Positions 1 to 11,962 are shown, counted from the first letter of the stretch. The stretch: 64,000 nt of DNA from Bolinopsis microptera (GCF_026151205.1 NC_087076.1:10206902-10270901); one strand, 5' to 3'. Numbers and translations are program-made. The notes: generated by a model not told the origin, from the letters alone.

Positions 1-532
1 TGAGATAAATTATCTGTGATAGGAAGAAGTAGCTGGACTTACTTCCTATAAAAGCATGCTAAAAGCGGAATTTTAGAAAGCGATTTCCCTAAAAGAACAT
101 AACTTTACTGCCGATTGATATTTTCGCTTGAAATTTTCAGAATCGATGTATAATTACACTTCAACTTTACTTAAGTGATAAAAATTTTCATTTAGGCCTC
201 AAAAAAAATTTGGTGGCCGATTTTCAAAAACACCGGATGTATTTTAGTCGCAAAACATAAACATTGGAGCAGTTATTGAGCTGTTATAATCGCAGAGAAT
301 GTTTAGTTTAGGTATATCTTTTAGATCAAGTTCATTTTCATCAAAATATCGATAAGATATCATTTAATGCACTGAAATCTTTCAAAATTGGCGAGTTTGT
401 CTAAATAAGGGCATACTATTATTCAAAAACATTTATTTTATGATATGGAGCAATTTAGATTTACCTAATTGTTTATATTTTACAATATAATCCAAAATAC
501 ATAGATCCAAACCTCAAAAATTTAGTAAAAAG

Positions 533-857
533 CTTGGACTTACTTCCTTCTCAGAAAAATATTGAACAGAGATTTTTCTCAGAAAAGGAAGTAAGTCCAA
601 GTTTTCTCAGAAAAGGCAGTAAGTCCATCCAGTATGAAAAATAAGCTCGATTATTTGGCATAAAAATTGTTATATCTAAGCTTATGGACGGCTCAAAGCT
701 TTAATTTTTTTGACAAATTAAAATTTGACTAATTATTGATAACTCAACGTGTTTACTTTCGATCTTACGCAAAAAGTAAGCGGAGAAAAAACCATAAACG
801 CAAAAGTCGCAATATCTCGAAATGGCAAATATGGACTTACTGCCTTTTCTGAGAAAA
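533..857. repeat. Nested inverted repeats with GGACTTACTTCC / GGACTTACTGCC arms
   Basis: A perfect 27-bp inverted repeat pairs 602-628 with 831-857 around a 202-bp centre. Overlapping it, 533-558 pairs with about 573-601 to form a short hairpin with related arms. A further single arm lies near 34. This looks like one or two MITE-like elements inserted in or next to each other. Confidence 0.6.
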
Positions 858-975
858 CGGCAGTATAGGTCAAATAAAGTTTACTTATGGATCACATCAA
901 TAATTGTCAGGATTGACATCGTGAATCAAACCAGAAACTGACCTCTGGTATGACCATTTGGCCAATTCAGCATGA

Positions 976-1403
976 TTGACGATGTCAATCCATCGAGATC
1001 GTTGCTCTGCGCAGCAGAGTAACGATCGACGAAGCCAGAATGCGCGAATGCTAGTTTGCGCGGCGCGTCGAAGTCCTCCAAATTTCAGCTTGCAAATGGA
1101 GTTGTACCCTTGCGATTTTTACCAAAATTACGACGTAAGGACCCCATTGTCGTTTCACTTGTCATACGTTGACCAGTCTGGTGCAATCGCGATCGGGCCA
1201 TTTCGAAAATCAAAATGGCCCGGTATATACAGGATCGAGGCTTGATTGACGATGTCAACCCTTCCAGATCGTTGCTCTTGTCAGGTCGATGCGAAGCAAG
1301 CATCGAAGCTTCGATGCGAAGCAATAATACTAGTTTGCGCGGGGCGTCGAAGCGCGGTGAAGTCCTCCAAACAGGGGGCGTGCACTCGTACGTGGCCCGA
1401 TAA
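976..1403. repeat. Diverged direct repeats with the TTGACGATGTCAA motif
   Basis: Two copies of a segment starting TTGACGATGTCAA and containing GATCGTTGCTCT, TAGTTTGCGCGG and GAAGTCCTCCAAA lie near 974-1085 and 1243-1373, and a third start occurs at about 2560. The near-palindromic motif opens each copy. The GC-rich open frames in this region follow the repeats and are not taken as genes. Confidence 0.45.
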
Positions 1404-1833
1404 AAGTTTTATTTCGGACCGAATATAAAATAAAAGTATGCAACTTTAATTTTGCAGATTCCTGTCCTCTGATTGGTTGAATTGTGTTACAAGTGACGAG
1501 GACTCGAGGAGATTGGAATGTGCCAGGCGCGCACATGCAATCAGTAAACTTGAGCGCGCACGCGAGTATGAACTCACTGTGAATACGTAATCACCTCCAG
1601 TATATAATACGCCCAGCTAGTAATATAAGGTTTGTTGGCCGGGTAGGCCATTGTCATACGCACGAGTGCGCGGCTCCCCCTGTATCGTCGAAACTATAGT
1701 GAAGCGTCAATGGGGGTCACCACGCTCGTGATACAAGTAGGCCAGGTATCGGGAGCCGAGAGCTGAAATCCGGGAGCCGGGAACAATTATAATTAAGAAT
1801 TTAGTCTAGATGCAAACAGCGTAGTTGACGGAC

Positions 1834-2095
1834 GTTACTCGTCTAAATTTCTTCGAAGTAGCGCGCGCCGCTTTCTTCTAGACGGCAAGTGCTACGAAGT
1901 AGCGCGCGCCGGGCCAGAACATTAACAATGGTCAAACGCAAAACGGCGTAGCAAAAAAGAAACCACAATTGACAATAAAGACTGGGAAAGAATTTCGATA
2001 AGCTTATTTTGATTGAAAAAGCTTTTGACCATTGTTAATGGTCTGGCCCGGCGCGCGCTACTTCGAAAACATTTTGACGAGTAACATTTACCTGT
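1834..2095. repeat. GC-rich palindromic element
   Basis: A 39-40 bp arm from about 1895 (CGAAGTAGCGCGCGCCGGGC...) pairs with 2023-2065 with one mismatch. A second outer arm, 1834-1870, with GTTACTCGTC and CGAAGTAGCGCGCGCC pairs with the same right arm and its flank to 2095. The element is non-coding and MITE- or foldback-like. Confidence 0.6.
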
Positions 2096-2875
2096 ACTGG
2101 GGACCTCAGGCTATTATGTTCATAAATATAGAAAAATAGAGATTCGGCGGAATGACAGGCTGAGCGCGGCCCAGTAAAGTAACATCCGTCAAGAAAAAGT
2201 ATGAAGTTTTAAAATTTAAGTTTTTGAGATTAAGATCAAAGATTAAATTTTAACGCATAACGGCCACGGTCACATCGTTGGGTAAAGTTTTGAAAAAATT
2301 AAATTCTAAACTTTCGTATTATTTGTAATTGTTGTAGCGCGATGCACTACTGGGCCACGCCGCACATCAAATAATGCTTCTCGCAACTTCGGTAGATCTG
2401 CGAAATGCGAAAGATTGACGTACGGTGACATCGTGAATTAACTATTGTATGATTACTTTCGCGCTGAAGACCTTAGCGCGAATAATTTATTAGTCCGTAA
2501 AAATTATGTCATGTCTGTGTCATAATTAAGGTCCGTGCATATGGAATAACAAAGTCTTAATTGACGATGTCAATTCATCGCAGCTCGGCGAAGCCCGGTA
2601 CACAGGAGGGGCAAAGTGCAAAGAAACTGCTGCTAACTGCTGCTCATGCACTGCTGCTCACTGCTGCGCCCAGTAACGCATTGCGCTACAACCACGACTT
2701 CTGCTTTAGGATGGTAGTCAAGGCCCCCAAAAATGAGCCAATGCAGAATGTGAAACCAGTCTGGATATTTGTAGAAACATGTTGTTCCAACTTGATCCCA
2801 TCTGAGATAAACAGAACTGATTGCCGACCACTGATGGACGATGGTAAGTCCAGGATCCGTATAGTTAACGACTAG

Positions 2876-3818
2876 GCAATTTCAGCTTGGGAAATTTAAC
2901 ACTGGAATTAGAAGGTCTGACTGGAGAGAACACTATACTTATAAGAAAATCGTTTGCCCGCTCTCTTAATGCCAATTCCATTGTTTAAAAATGGAACTGG
3001 CTGGAAATATGCACAATGATTTCCTTGTCTTAACCCATTTAATTTTAATTTTTAATTAGGGATGACGAGTTTTAAAGTTTGTCAATTTTGATGCTATTTA
3101 ACACACTAGGTCACTTCACAGCAAAAATGAGATATCCAAAAAAGCTAATCTGTATCTCGTTTACTTTAAAAGATACACCTATGGTTGCATAGGACCCACA
3201 CGTCTGGGTCGCAAACAGCCCATCACGTTTTTCCAGCTATTACATCTGCCCTTTCTGAAACAAAGACGTTAGGATAAAATAAAAACTGTAGCATAAGATA
3301 AAAACATATGGCCAATATTGTGTGACTCTAAATTTTCAAAAATACAGAAATTAAGTTGTTAACGACCCGCTCGTCTCACTTGCTTATTACTTCATATCTT
3401 CATAATATGTGCATGTAGCTTCTTGAATTCGGTCTACAAAATGACATAAAATGAGCAAAATCGCCTCTCAGCGAGTCATCTCTACTATAATTCAAAGAAT
3501 TCTTTCTGTATGTCTGTACGACCGCCCACGTGCAAAACAAACGAAAAATATGAACTTGCGTAGTAACCATGGTAACAGTGTTGAAATGTGCACATGCACG
3601 TGCAAAGATTTGCGAACAAAATTTTGATCGGTTTTGTGGTAATTACATTGTGTCCAATGCGGGCTACCTTTTAATCGGCTGTATCTTCGGTTGTGACGGA
3701 TATTTGTTGATGCTAAAAAAACTGACTACCAAAGAATACAAATATCACTATTAGCTTCATCCCTGTGACCACGGGCTTTCTAGTTATTATCATAAACTGC
3801 AAAAAATCGGTTAAATGG
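2876..3818. other. Non-coding stretch
   Basis: AT-rich sequence with no supportable gene. The 61-codon frame at 3569 lacks splice or composition support. Confidence 0.5.
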
Positions 3819-5707
3819 GTCATTAGAGACATACTAGGACCACAGAATTTATTGATAAAATACATTCCTGTCAAACTTTAAAATGTATTAGTATAAAAAC
3901 ATGTTATGTCTTGATAATTACTCCTATACGCTGAGTTAACTTTTAAAATCAATCAACTGGGTCAATATGTCTAAATCCCACACAAACCATGGTGGCTGAA
4001 CACTAGGTCCCAATCCCATGAGATCCGGAGTCTCAGGGTGATCTGCAGATCACTTCACCCAATCAGTGACGAATAATGGATAGAATTGGATTGATAAGTA
4101 GGTGAGTTGATCAGCTGTCAGTACACAACCGTAATGTTATGAGACAATAAATAACATTCCTATCTATTCCCGATTCCTAAAAAGTCCAAGAAGAACTATA
4201 TAAGTACAACTGGCAGCTGCTGATTTAAGATTTCAGATGGCTGCAGCAGGCATTTACTCTCATTGCAACTTCCTTTTCTTTCTTTCTTATTCAGTGGTGT
4301 CAGTCGTCAGCACTTATTTCGTTTTGATAGCTGCCTTGGTACCCAGGAAGTTGGCGGAGAATTTGTAGGCTGCAGCACCGCCAGCAAGAGGGAAGGGCTG
4401 TTAATTTGTTTCCTTTTCCTTCTTCACAGAGTAGATGTTACCATCTGAATGCAGCAGTTGTTGAGTTATTCCTGTCCTTTCCAGGAATCTCAAACAGATT
4501 GCCATGTTGGATTAAAATATGCAATTTGACCCCTTGCCCTTCAGTATTTCCTAAGGTTACAGCATCTCCTAGTCTTATACTTCGTTCAGGGGATCTTTAC
4601 CCTGATACGAGAACCGCCTGTTTTGCAAGGGTTAGGTGATCCACGAATCGAGCGTAGTAATTATTTGTTTAATTCTTAATCTTTAATCCTTAATTTATAG
4701 CTCTGTCATTCAAATTTCTGATTGTTTCTGAATAGACTCAGTGAAGGCAGATTCTAATGGAAATAAATAGCTGAATAACGTATCTGTCTTCACTGAGTCT
4801 ATTCAGAAACAATCAGAAATTTGAATAAAAGAACTATCAAATCATGAGACTCAATAACACTACACGAATCCACCAGATTAATTTATAGCTGTTATGTAGT
4901 ATTTCTCACGAGTTGACCAGAGTTGGGTCATAGGTTATAATATTTGATAGAGTTAAAGTTGTCTCGTGAACTTTATTCTAGATCTAGCCCATTTTAAGTC
5001 AATCAAATTCTATCCATGGATCACACCACCAAATATTCGTCACTGATTGGGTGACACGATCTGATCAATGTGTGGCCGCGGGTCTCAAGCGGTGGGATGT
5101 AGCAGGTCGTTTACCAAGATTCGACATTGACGAAAAAGGTAATAGAATCTAATGACAACAACAGCATGGCAAACCTACCAAGTTAAGAACAAGGGTCCGA
5201 TTTCCTTTTCTTTTGTGGCATGACCACAGTCCTTTCGGTACAGATTTCCATGCACCATAGTCAGGACACAACTCCAGGCATATGCAGTCATGCAATTCTC
5301 GCAGCTCTCACGAGAGCCGCTAGCATTCACATCTAATCACATCATCGGTTGTAGTGAGTGATCGCTGCCCTTGGGTTTTGAGATCTTGGCCCTGGATCTC
5401 ATGGGACATAGTGGTCAGCCACCGCGGTTTGTGTGGAATTAAGACCTACGAGTGCGTGAAGTGTTCAGTGAAATTACACCAACTGTTACGCTGTCTTTCT
5501 TGATGGCGGAACCGCATGATACTGATAATTAATGACGTGGTTTAACTTCTGAGTGGGTCGTTATTGACCCAGTTCGTCAAATAAATCAACTTACAGTCCG
5601 TAATAATCAAGATGTAACATGTTTTTATACTAATATATTTTAAAGTTTGACAGGAATGTATTTAATTATCAATAAATTTTGTGGTTCTAGTGGGTCTCTA
5701 ATGAGAC
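3819..5707. mobile_element. Foldback-type element with long terminal inverted repeats
   Basis: The left arm (from GTCATTAGAGAC at 3819) and the right arm (to GTCTCTAATGAGAC at 5707) are inverted copies over more than 100 bases with minor differences. Shared blocks include ACATTCCTGTCAAACTTTAAAA and TATTAGTATAAAAACATGTTA in the left orientation. Further inward, the CACACAAACC...GGTGGCTGA block (near 3977 and 5430) and the block CACCCAATCAGTGACGAATA (near 4056 and 5050) are also inverted. No transposase frame is visible, so it is non-autonomous. Short frames at 4263-4639 are not convincing. Confidence 0.65.
4709..4825. repeat. 43-bp stem hairpin inside the foldback element
   Basis: 4709-4751 and 4783-4825 are reverse complements at 42 of 43 positions, separated by a 31-base loop. 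The near-perfect pairing suggests recent origin or strong self-pairing of any transcript. Confidence 0.7.
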
Positions 5708-5747
5708 ACACAGTACGTGATGGGGGATTCGACCATGTGGGTGGGCA

Positions 5748-5812
5748 ACAATTGACCCCCGACAATTGACCCCCCGACAATTGACCCCCGACAATTGACC
5801 CCCCCGACAATA
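5748..5812. repeat. Minisatellite, CGACAATTGACCCCC unit
   Basis: About four copies of a 14-17 bp unit CGACAATTGACCCCC(C), differing in the length of the C run. It lies just outside the foldback element. Confidence 0.75.
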
Positions 5813-6190
5813 ATTTGGGGAAAATAATGATGGCGATAAATTTTGGTAGTCCGAAAATATGGTGTTTTTTCGAAAAACCACCGACTTTCTATCATTTAAA
5901 TATGTTTCGCAAGGTAGTTTATTAATGTGAATGTTAAGAACCTTTCCGTAATATTGTAACGATACATGAAGAGCTCTATGGAATGCAAAGATGAAACAGA
6001 CTTATCGTGAGAAACCTTCGATTTGAATATAAAGAAGGATGAGTTGAAATTAATAATAACCCACACATACTACTAGTTCGGTTTTGAAAAGGCCACATTT
6101 TCAAAGAACACATTCAGTTACAGGGAACTTGATGATCTGTTGATGGACACTTAACACAAACATGGTTGATACGCATTAAAGAGTTACTTA

Positions 6191-6286
6191 CTTGGCACAC
6201 AGTTAACGCCATTTTAGTGTCTGCTGGTAAGGTGTTGGCCTGCACCAACCGTGCGATAAGTGTCCTTGTGTTAACCGTGTGCTAAG
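6191..6286. repeat. Small inverted repeat
   Basis: CTTGGCACACAGTTAAC (6191-6207) pairs with 6270-6286 at 15 of 17 positions. Related ACACTTAACACAAA sequence lies just outside, at about 6147. Confidence 0.45.
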
Positions 6287-6888
6287 TGAACATTGAGCGT
6301 ATTAAACCTACATATGCTGGGTGATAAGTAATTTTTGTATCTGACAGATCACCAAATTTTCCATTTTTCAATAAAATTGTCATTGAGCTATCAGGTAAAC
6401 TGATCAGATCCAAGCAGCTGGAATCAGTGCTATAGCAGTTAAAACTTGGAAACAGTAACTGTATAATTTCTAAAGGCCGTTACTGCTGAGATGTAATTGT
6501 AATACTACTGAGTATAATCATATTATTGTTCTGTAAACTTTCTCACAAAATTAATTTGCATGATCACCCTATAGGTCCTCCGGCCCTGCCCCCTTCATTG
6601 ATCAAATCAAGGTTACATTTCATAATTAAGGATTTGTAAGCTTAGTTAAAAGTTATCTTTATTATTTCCAGCTGCAAGGTAAAATGTGAGCTAATTCAGA
6701 AATCTAGTTCCTATAATGAATCTGCATGCCCAAATATAGTTCAGTAAAGTAACTTGTCGTATTTTTTAATTAAGATCTTCTCACGCCCTAAACACTTTCT
6801 CTGACAACAATTAGGAAAGAATCTTGAATATGCAGTTACTTCGAGCCTTATCTAATTTTCTGTGGTGAGTGAAGAAAATTCATTTGTT

Positions 6889-7178
6889 CTATATAAATAA
6901 GTCCTGTGTGAGGTGCAAGCAATAGCAATAACCTATCCTCAGACTCGTGCCGTCAGTTGCCAAGGTAACAAGGTTACCAAGATTACCAAGGTTTTGTTAT
7001 GTAATGATGTGAACGTTCCCGGAAACTTTGTAGTTTCTATGACGTCACATTTCCTTGAATTGTGTTTTTTTTTCAGGTCGCTTTTTCTTTGTTGTGACTA
7101 ACCATCGCCTTAGAAACAGAAACTCGTGACCCGCTAATCTTGTAACTTTCAATCGTTCTGGAAGATCTCGAGATCTTC
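6889..7178. promoter_or_regulatory. Putative cis-regulatory cluster: TATA, RFX X-box, STAT-like, CRE
   Basis: Within 290 bases there are a TATATAA-like element near 6891, a perfect RFX X-box GTTGCCAAGGTAAC (6956-6969) overlapping further GGTTACC half sites, the palindrome TTCCCGGAA (about 7016-7024, STAT-like), a perfect CRE TGACGTCA (7040-7047) and an 18-bp perfect palindrome GAAGATCTCGAGATCTTC (7161-7178). The density suggests a promoter or enhancer; X-boxes typically control ciliary genes (family knowledge). No first exon could be fixed next to it. Confidence 0.4.
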
Positions 7179-7259
7179 TCGCTGGTTTTCCTGACAGATT
7201 ACTGTCCCCCACACCCGAAATAATTCCAGCCACACTAACCGACCAAAGTTTAGAAGAAG

Positions 7260-8130
7260 CTTTTAAATGTTAGGTATTCTACCATTAGGCGGTTTACAGA
7301 TCAGTGAGAAAATATCCTTCACGCACAGTTTGAGCTTGCTGTATTTTGTTTTATTTTCCATTTAAGTTGTTAAGTTATGATGGCCATTTTTTAAATCTTT
7401 CAAATATATTTATTATTTAACTCACGGTTTTTAAAGGCATTACGGCACAGATTGCTCTGATGAAAATTGATGACTCAAAAATTGAGTATCATGACCTCAT
7501 AATACAATTAAAAGTGGTTAGAAACATTATCAGACAGTTTTCAAGCCACGGAGTCCGAGAATTGCCACCTGATTATGGACAAACGTCTGCTCTGGAAATT
7601 AAGCATCTCTTTGTAAAAGCACGGCCATATTCACTCAATTAAAAGTTCACCCTCCACATTGAACTGTAATTTCCAGAAACCAATTCATCTCACGTCACAT
7701 GCCAGCCGCGAAACAGTAGGTTCGTGATGCTGCTGTATGTACCCTTACAATCTTACATGAATAATTAATGACATTTTAAAACACTCGGTAATGATCCTAA
7801 TTCTTGTCGCTCCTCTCGCTGGTATTTTTAGATTCCTGTTCTCGGTTGCGTATGGTATGGGGGTATCATTTTGTTGCATCATTATATCGGCGGATCAGCT
7901 CCTCTATTTTCTACCTTCAAAATGCGTTCTGCATACCAACATAGTTTTAAAATACCCACTGTAGAAGCATTTGAGTAACCCATTTTTCTAATTACGTGGC
8001 TTGAATTTCCCACTTTCTGTTGTGGTTAATTCATTAACAACCCTTTCACTCTATCTGATTTCCTTTTAACAATCTTACCGGTAGGACAACTGAAACATGT
8101 TTAATGGTAACTTAATTAAGATGATATGCT
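7260..8130. other. Non-coding stretch with one weak frame
   Basis: A frame after a 'cggcacag' acceptor near 7450 reads IALMKIDDSKIEYHDLIIQL and onward to 7642. It is AT-rich and low in support. Nothing else is seen. Confidence 0.35.
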
Positions 8131-8136
8131 TCACAG

Positions 8137-8215
8137 GACTCTAATGGCTAATAGGAAACAGCTATCCCACAAATCTGATGTGGTTTGGGACTCCTTGCGG
8201 AATGTACTCCTCTGA
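8137..8215 (+). CDS. Candidate small terminal exon with nearby poly(A) signal
   Basis: The acceptor 'atgcttcacag' ends at 8136. The phase-2 frame encodes TLMANRKQLSHKSDVVWDSL and RNVLL, then TGA at 8213. AATAAA follows at 8253, only 38 bases after the stop, with a T-rich stretch downstream. Upstream exons are not identified. Confidence 0.27.
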
Positions 8216-8252
8216 CCATCCTCATTCAACACGTTGTTGGTTAGAGTCGTTT

Positions 8253-8258
8253 AATAAA
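8253..8258 (+). promoter_or_regulatory. Possible poly(A) signal
   Basis: AATAAA lies 38 bases downstream of the stop codon of the candidate exon 8137-8215, followed by a T-rich stretch around 8278-8293. Confidence 0.25.
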
Positions 8259-8259
8259 C

Positions 8260-9440
8260 CAAGAACACCGATCAGTAGTTTTCCTTATTTTATTATAATA
8301 TTAAAAATGTGCTAACTGTTTTAAAAACTGTGCACTCGATGGGTTTTACCAGAATTTTTATAATTTGATATCGCAACATTCCTTGTCTGCTGAAATACGG
8401 TCCTCTCTTAACTGATAAGATTATGCATTGTGTTGCAAATTCCCATTAAAATTGGGTTGTCATCCCTGGCTACCGGCTAGGCTTGTGGCATGGTACGAAC
8501 AAGCTCAGCATAAAACTTACAATCAATCGAACACTATAAATTAACTAATTTGCTCTGCTGTCCAATCAATTACGGCTATCGTAGTTACCAGAAAGTTTTG
8601 CAAGCATTTGAACCAGTGAAAAAAGTTTAAGTTGTATATCATTTACGGGTTTTGCGGAAAGTTGTGTTAAAGTTCATGCCGTGGTGTCAGTAAAATGGTT
8701 CGGATAAACACCTAAATATCGTAGTTGCTGATATCGAATCTAAATAGTATAAGATCAAAGAACAAATGGTGTGCCTGAAAGTTGTCAGCTTTCTTGTCTC
8801 GTGCGGATAAGATTGATTGCACAAACATGTGTCCTAAGATCACATGCAGCCTTTGTTGATAGATTATTCAACCATATGGCAGGTGTTCATGTGATTTGTG
8901 TCCAAAGTGTGACGACAGTGCATTTGGGTGTCAGTCAGCAGATTACTAAGTTGCTCAATATTTTCAATCTATTTCCATATTCATCCTGTATTCTGTTACA
9001 ATTAGAAATAACATTCATTGTCGACTGGATAGTGGATACTTAAAGAGGGATTCTGTCCCATGACAACAGTGCTACAATATTCCTCGTCAAAGACCAAAGT
9101 TGCGCGAGACCGACCGCAGGAACTGGTTTATTGTAATCACATCACGTATCAGTCATTTTCCTGTGGGGGCTATTGTTGGGTATAGGACACAATGGCGTTA
9201 GACACGAGGGCGTAGGACACTCTATTTGAAAGTCGCACGACTAGGTTCCCCTCACTCGTTGTAATAATTCTCAGTCAGACTCACAGGTTCGCTCATACTT
9301 AGCTGTTTTTTGGGCTCAATTTACAAAGACCAGGCCTGAGGATTAGTTGGGAGTAAACAGTTACCACCACGTGTGTTTTATTATAAGTGATAAGAGAATT
9401 AATTAATACAATTCTTTTCACTTGATTATCCCTCGCTCAG
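8260..9440. other. Non-coding stretch
   Basis: No reliable exon. A 49-codon frame from the ATG at 9061 (MTTVLQYSSSKTKVARDRPQ) is the best candidate but has no further support. The frame at 8771 has no ATG at its start. Confidence 0.35.
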
Positions 9441-9451
9441 ATGGAGCCATG
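9441..9451 (+). CDS. Candidate 11-nt exon, ATGGAGCCATG
   Basis: The segment lies between an acceptor 'tatccctcgctcag' and a perfect donor GTAAGT. Its last three bases are an ATG in good context (GCCATGG). If translation starts there, the next exon must be phase 0, as the exon at 10219 is. It may instead be the 3' end of a longer first exon. Confidence 0.3.
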
Positions 9452-10218
9452 GTAAGTTGGTCTGACCGTGTTTAGCAATCAATTGTTCCTCTTCGTTCCT
9501 TGATATGATAACGTTTATGCCAGTGCTGAGCTTTGTGCTATGTGAGAAAGTGTGCTAGAGGTCCCTCATCGATCATCATTCCGGTCTAGTATTACATTTC
9601 ACTAGTCAGTTAAATCTCCTTTAATCGTATCATCTCGGTGTAGGGAAGACCACACTAATTTTTTTAAGAGCCAAGAATTTGATAAGAATTTTAGATTAAG
9701 TATAATTTAGAGACCCAAAATCAATCTTGCGGCAAGTGTTACCCTGTTGATTATTCTGTTGCAGCTTTATCTTGCGTGGGCGCTTTTAAAGTATAAACTT
9801 TTAAGTTTTAACCTAATGTTTCTATCAGTATTATATAACTTTATTATATGAAATTGCAGCTTTGGAAGTCTTCTAGGCAGGTGTTAATTCTTTGAAGTGG
9901 TTGCTGATTTTTAGACTCATTTTTCTGTTGGTCATCGTTAATTTCTTTTGACTGCTTGTAGTTATGTACTTGTATTTTTTTCTGCGTTAAAAACATGAAT
10001 AAGAATAGAGAAGCTTTATAAATGATACCTTCTAAATAGTAATACTGTTGAAAGAGGAGGCACTCACTTTTCTTGGCCTCAGTGTTCGGTTTATTTCAGG
10101 ACTCAAGCAGATATTGTTCTAATTTTGAAGAAAAGTATCCTATCTAAATGTATCTTATGATTAAAAATCCCGGTAACAAGCTATTTCAACCAGCTCAGCA
10201 AACTCTTACTTTCTACAG

Positions 10219-10368
10219 ATTGACTCAGTGTTCCATAGAATACTGTACAGGAGTGTTCTCCAGCCAGGAATGTACCAGAGTATCATAACAGTGCAGGTTG
10301 AAACACCGAGGAATGTGCAGCACGCAGGAGAGACCGGCCAGGTTCCTCCGCCCTGTTTTGTGAACTAA
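10219..10368 (+). CDS. Candidate terminal exon (IDSVFHRILYRS...)
   Basis: The acceptor 'cttactttctacag' ends at 10218. The phase-0 frame encodes IDSVFHRILYRSVLQPGMYQ, SIITVQVETPRNVQHAGETG and QVPPPCFVN, then TAA at 10366. Composition is protein-like and more GC-rich than the flanks. An ATG at the very end of the short exon 9441-9451 would splice to it in phase 0, giving a 50-residue protein starting MIDSVF. That link is speculative. No family is recognised. Confidence 0.38.
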   Translation: MDSVFHRILYRSVLQPGMYQSIITVQVETPRNVQHAGETGQVPPPCFVN

Positions 10369-10724
10369 CGTAATCGAGGCTACAGTATTGACATTGGGTG
10401 CTGGGCAATTGATAACCTCCGTAAAGTATACTTCGTAACAGCTCTATCTCTCTTGGACTTGTTGTTCTGTATGTGTGAGGTGAGCTTTGTTTCTCTGTTC
10501 AAGCTGTGATATAACACTGTATCTACCGTAGTGCTCCCACTCAATTGTCATCAAACTTATTGTCTTTGTTCAGAGCTTTTGATATCCTTTAATAATGGTT
10601 CTCATCCCTCTGAAGTCACCACCTTCTCCTGGCCTTATATAACATGATAATATTGTGGCAGCTAGATGGGGTTCGTACAACTCTCTCCGATATAGTCTCA
10701 ATAAGTAGACGTTAATTGTCGTGT

Positions 10725-10945
10725 GATGGAGAGCAGAATATGCGTGCAGCACTTTCTGCATGTCACCATGGAGAGCAGAATATGCGTGCAGCACTTTATG
10801 CATGTCACCATGGAGAGCAGAATATGCGTGCAGCACTTTCTGCACGTTCTGCACGTCACCATGGAGAGCAGAATATGCGTGCAGTACTTTCTGCACGTCA
10901 CCACGGAGAGCAGAATATGCGTGCAGTACTCTCTGCACGTCACCA
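10725..10945. repeat. 42-bp minisatellite, five copies
   Basis: The unit ATGGAGAGCAGAATATGCGT...GTCACC repeats five times; the third copy carries a small internal duplication of TTCTGCACG. Because 42 is a multiple of 3 and the unit lacks stops in several frames, open frames appear on both strands. None is taken as a gene. Confidence 0.85.
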
Positions 10946-11049
10946 TGACGCGCGTTTGTGACAGCTTTTAAAATACCAATACTGTAACAGAGAGAGGATA
11001 TGTCCGCCGTTAGGGCTGTATTATTACTACTTGCCGCTCTTTCTGTGTG

Positions 11050-11069
11050 TGTGTGTGTGTGTGTGTGCT
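11050..11069. repeat. (GT)n microsatellite
   Basis: About ten GT dinucleotides in a row. Confidence 0.7.
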
Positions 11070-11799
11070 TTTTGGGTGATGTCTCATTCGTGACGGTTAA
11101 CCGAGCTTTCTATGGTAGGGTAGTATGCACATGTTACATTATTAATATTGATCATGCTTGGAGTTAAAGTTGTCTGTCGAAATTATAGAACTTCGAGAAG
11201 GTATTATATCAATGGATTAACCCTCAAATTTAGTACCTTTGATGAGGATCTAAGTAGCAAAAATCCCGTGAGTTGTTTGGACTAATTGTCAATCATAAGT
11301 ACCGGGTACTGTTAGGTACTTTTGACATTCCTCGGTTGAAGCCCAAGTCATCAAATGACAGCTACTCTAATATCTGAGAGCCCTACCTACTAGGCCTATC
11401 CTGCATATCATGGCATACTCTGACTCCTGCCGTTTTATCCTTGTCTCTCTGACTCTCTTCTTAAGTCGGTGTTTGCATGTGAGTGTGGTTTGGTTTAAAG
11501 AGGGTGATAATGGGTATTTTTCGTGGCGTTGTTTTGATCGGGTCACGTTGTAATTTGGAGTCTGACGCGTTGACTGATCGGTGTGATCACCGATCAATAT
11601 TCAATAACAATTCATATTTCATCGTTCAATGATCCTGCTGTGATTAATTTATTTGTCAAATGGGCCATTTCGGTCAACACCTTAGTTATCAATCAGAGAG
11701 AGAGAGGGAGCTTGAAAATTTACAAACAATCGCCCATTGAATATACTGGACCTTTCTTGGACACCACGGGCAAATTAGGTAGTTGACACGCCCAGTGCA

Positions 11800-11962
<163 letters not shown>

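Noticed and set aside
976-1428. Small frames starting MTMS
   Set aside because: They follow the TTGACGATGTCAA repeat copies and lack an ATG at the reported start.
10570-10971. Five overlapping repeat-peptide frames on both strands
   Set aside because: A product of the 42-bp minisatellite unit length. No splice or start support.
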